From contig NZ_CP023315.3 in assembly GCF_002310375.3 (NCBI RefSeq), forward strand, positions 3,833,501 through 3,897,500: 64,000 nt of DNA, given 5' to 3'. Positions 60,056-64,000 of this stretch are shown one piece after another. Made by a program: the position numbers and the translations under genes. A model generated the notes under the pieces. That model saw nothing but the letters and a program-made list of their open reading frames with translations, made no database searches and had not been told where the DNA came from. The stretch is from Caulobacter vibrioides (GTDB taxonomy: Bacteria; Pseudomonadota; Alphaproteobacteria; Caulobacterales; Caulobacteraceae). Numbering within the stretch: position 1 is the first letter of the stretch; every line of letters begins with the position of its first letter.

Positions 60056-61537
60056 ATGGATCGTGAGATCGAGCTGAAGTTCCTGATCCCGCCCGAGGCG
60101 GCCGAGGCGATCCTGAGCGCCCTGGACGGTGAGGGCGCGGTGCGCCAGCTCGACGCCACCTACTACGACACCGCCGATCACGCGCTGCGCCAGGCCGGCT
60201 TTGGCCTGCGGGTGCGCGACGGTGAGGGCGGCCGCAAGCAGACCTTGAAATCGGCCTCGGCCGGCGGGGTGTTCTCGCGCGGCGAATGGGAAGAGACCAT
60301 CGCCGGCCCCGCGCCCGATCGCGACGCCCTGGCTCGCACGCCGGTGGCCGCGATGCTGGCCGACGCGGCGCTGTCGCCGGTGTTCACCACACGGGTGGAG
60401 CGGGTGATCCGCATGGTCCGCAGCGGCGAGACGCTGATCGAGGTGGCGCTGGATCGCGGCCAGCTCAGCGCCGGCGAGCGCCACGCCGCCGTGTGCGAGC
60501 TCGAGCTGGAGCTGAAGACCGGACAGCCGCAGGCCTTGTTCGATCTGGCGCGCACCCTGGCCCGCCACGCGCCGCTGCGGCTGTCGCTGATCAGCAAGGC
60601 CGAGCGCGGCTATGGCCTGGCGGTTGGCGACGCGGCGCTGCGTGTACGCCGACAGACGGCGGCTCTGGGTCCGGAGGCGAGCGTCGAGGCGGCGCTGCAG
60701 GCGATCGGCCAGGCGGGCCTGGCTCACCTGTGCGCGGCGCTGGAGGCCCTGCGCGAGCGGCCCGAGCCAGACAGCGTCCACCAGGCGCGCGTCGCCGCTC
60801 GTCGCCTGCGGGCGATGCTGAAGATCTTTAAGCCGCTATCGCGCGACGCCGCCGCCATGGCGCTGGACGCCGAGCTCGACTGGCTGGCCGGCGAGCTGGA
60901 CGCGGCGCGCGATCTCGACGTCTTCGTCGGCGAGGTCTGGGAGGGCTCGGCCAAAAACGCGCCCTTCGAAGGCCGCGACGCCTTCGAGCGAGGCCTGAAG
61001 GCCGCCCGCGCCACCGCCTATCTGCGCATGGAAGCGGCGCTGGAAAGCCCGCGCGCGCGCGATGTCCTTCTCGAAGCCGCCGCCTGGCTCGAAGCCGGGA
61101 CCTGGATAACCGACCCCGCGCTGGCCGAGGTCCGCGAGACCCCCGCCGCCAGCCTCGCGTCCGAGGTTCTCGATCACCTGCGCGGCCGGACGAAGACGGG
61201 CGCCAAGCGCTTCAACGACCTGGACCCGCACGGCCGACACAAGCTGCGCCTGAAGGGCAAGACCCTGCGCTACGCCGCCGAGGACCTTGCGTTGCTATTT
61301 CCAGACCATCCGCGCCGCGCTGAACGCTTCCTCGCCGCCGCCAAGGCGGTGCAGGACACGCTCGGCGCGCTCAACGACCGCACCGTCCGCCACGATGTCG
61401 TGGACGCCGCCGCTCATGGCGATCCGTCCCTCGCCCGCGATGCGGCAGGCGCTGTGCTGAGAGACGACGAGACCAAGCTGCTCCACGCCGCCCGGGAGGC
61501 GCTTGACGCCCTCGTCGAGGCCAAGACGTTCTGGTGA
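60056..61537 (+). CDS. CYTH and CHAD domain protein
   Basis: A 493-residue protein. The CYTH domain (1-200) begins with the signature MDREIELKFLIP and has the tunnel residues YYDTADHALRQAGFGLRVR and ELELELKTGQ; such domains bind triphosphates, including inorganic triphosphate. The CHAD domain (about 215-490) carries HQARVAARRLRAMLKIFKPL and HKLRLKGKTLRYAAEDLALL, basic helices that bind polyphosphate. It probably works on polyphosphate. The start is ATG 60056, matching the family N-terminus; the frame is open earlier without homology. Confidence 0.92.
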   Translation: MDREIELKFLIPPEAAEAILSALDGEGAVRQLDATYYDTADHALRQAGFGLRVRDGEGGRKQTLKSASAGGVFSRGEWEETIAGPAPDRDALARTPVAAMLADAALSPVFTTRVERVIRMVRSGETLIEVALDRGQLSAGERHAAVCELELELKTGQPQALFDLARTLARHAPLRLSLISKAERGYGLAVGDAALRVRRQTAALGPEASVEAALQAIGQAGLAHLCAALEALRERPEPDSVHQARVAARRLRAMLKIFKPLSRDAAAMALDAELDWLAGELDAARDLDVFVGEVWEGSAKNAPFEGRDAFERGLKAARATAYLRMEAALESPRARDVLLEAAAWLEAGTWITDPALAEVRETPAASLASEVLDHLRGRTKTGAKRFNDLDPHGRHKLRLKGKTLRYAAEDLALLFPDHPRRAERFLAAAKAVQDTLGALNDRTVRHDVVDAAAHGDPSLARDAAGAVLRDDETKLLHAAREALDALVEAKTFW

Positions 61538-61553
61538 AGACAGGGAAAAACGC

Positions 61554-61575
61554 AAAAAGCCGCCCGAAGGCGGCC
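61554..61575 (-). terminator. Terminator of the rRNA operon
   Basis: GCCGCC and GGCGGC form a stem with a four-base CGAA/TTCG loop; on the minus strand TTTTTGCGTTTTT follows. It ends the rRNA-tRNA transcript about 20 bases after the tRNA gene. Confidence 0.88.
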
Positions 61576-61593
61576 TGTTTACGATCAGTCCAC

Positions 61594-61670
<77 letters not shown>

Positions 61671-61735
61671 TCAGGGTGTTAGGTGAGATTGTGTGTGCAG
61701 GGTTTGCGGACTTGTTGGTGATATCCTTTTGGCGG

Positions 61736-61853
61736 ACCTGGCGGCGACCTACTCTCCCGCGCCTTGAGACGAAGTACCATTGGCCCAGGGGGACTTAACG
61801 ACCGAGTTCGGAATGGGATCGGGTGGGGAACCCCCGGCATAGCCACCAGGTCA
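61736..61853 (-). rRNA. rrf: 5S ribosomal RNA
   Basis: About 118 bases, on the minus strand from GACCTGGTGGCTATGCCG to the complementary GCCGCCAGGTC. It includes the conserved CCCGATCCCATTCCGAACTC segment. Ends are estimated from the terminal helix and could be off by a few bases. Confidence 0.93.
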
Positions 61854-61955
61854 GCGAAAAGGATATCATCCAGCCTCTTTCGAGGCCGGAGATTGTGAAG
61901 AAGACATCAGTGTCTGAAGTAGAGCCACATGCTATTGCATGGGTTTGACTGAAGA

Positions 61956-64000
<2,045 letters not shown>

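Overview
The window is chromosomal DNA of a high-GC alphaproteobacterium, almost certainly a Caulobacter close to C. vibrioides/crescentus. The markers are lineage-specific: DivL with tyrosine at residue 550 in place of the usual histidine, ChpT with His33, and the PhyR-NepR-SigT-PhyK general stress locus. It also has a GTTC-N7-GTTC LexA box, EcfG-type (GGAAC-N16/17-CGTT) promoters and an rRNA operon ending in tRNA-fMet.

Layout. 0-7 kb: DNA repair (polA, partial; recQ; the SOS gene mmcB), an EamA exporter and hisN. 7.2-9.2 kb: chpT, a CheY-like regulator and cheR. 9.2-14.2 kb: a sulfotransferase-like gene, a stress-promoter entericidin gene and the general stress response core. 14.3-18.6 kb: lipocalin, a diiron ferritin-like protein next to a FixK-type site, a cobB sirtuin gene broken by one in-frame stop, and small enzymes. 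18.7-27.2 kb: divL, asd, TauE and TrhA membrane proteins, a patatin and a serine hydrolase. 27.3-37.6 kb: nrdA, an OmpA with a 32-proline linker, and two CPA2 antiporters flanking a small HTH gene. 37.8-43.4 kb: a MaoC hydratase and a copper acquisition/oxidase assembly cluster (DUF2946, TonB receptor, PepSY protein, PCuAC, SCO). 43.5-51.3 kb: an M13 peptidase, AraC, BlaI/BlaR1 and SbtA/LysR. 51.6-55.4 kb: hisS-hisZ-hisG. 55.5-58.9 kb: an AT-rich orphan SIR2-domain gene, then about 2 kb dominated by repeats and two small paralogous genes. 58.9-64 kb: bioB, a CYTH-CHAD protein, then tRNA-fMet, 5S and partial 23S on the minus strand.

The most notable non-annotated structure is a pair of ribosome-mediated attenuators. 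asd is preceded by a 25-codon leader with five Thr codons in nine, followed by alternative pairings 1:2, 2:3 and 3:4. hisS-hisZ-hisG is preceded by a 26-codon leader with seven His codons in eight and two mutually exclusive hairpins. Both leaders appear leaderless: a Caulobacter -10 element ends 8-9 nt before each ATG. Other points of interest are the SigT-type promoter of the entericidin gene, the SIR2 defence candidate, the cobB nonsense codon, and paired TTTGAC dyads flanking the hisG 3' region.
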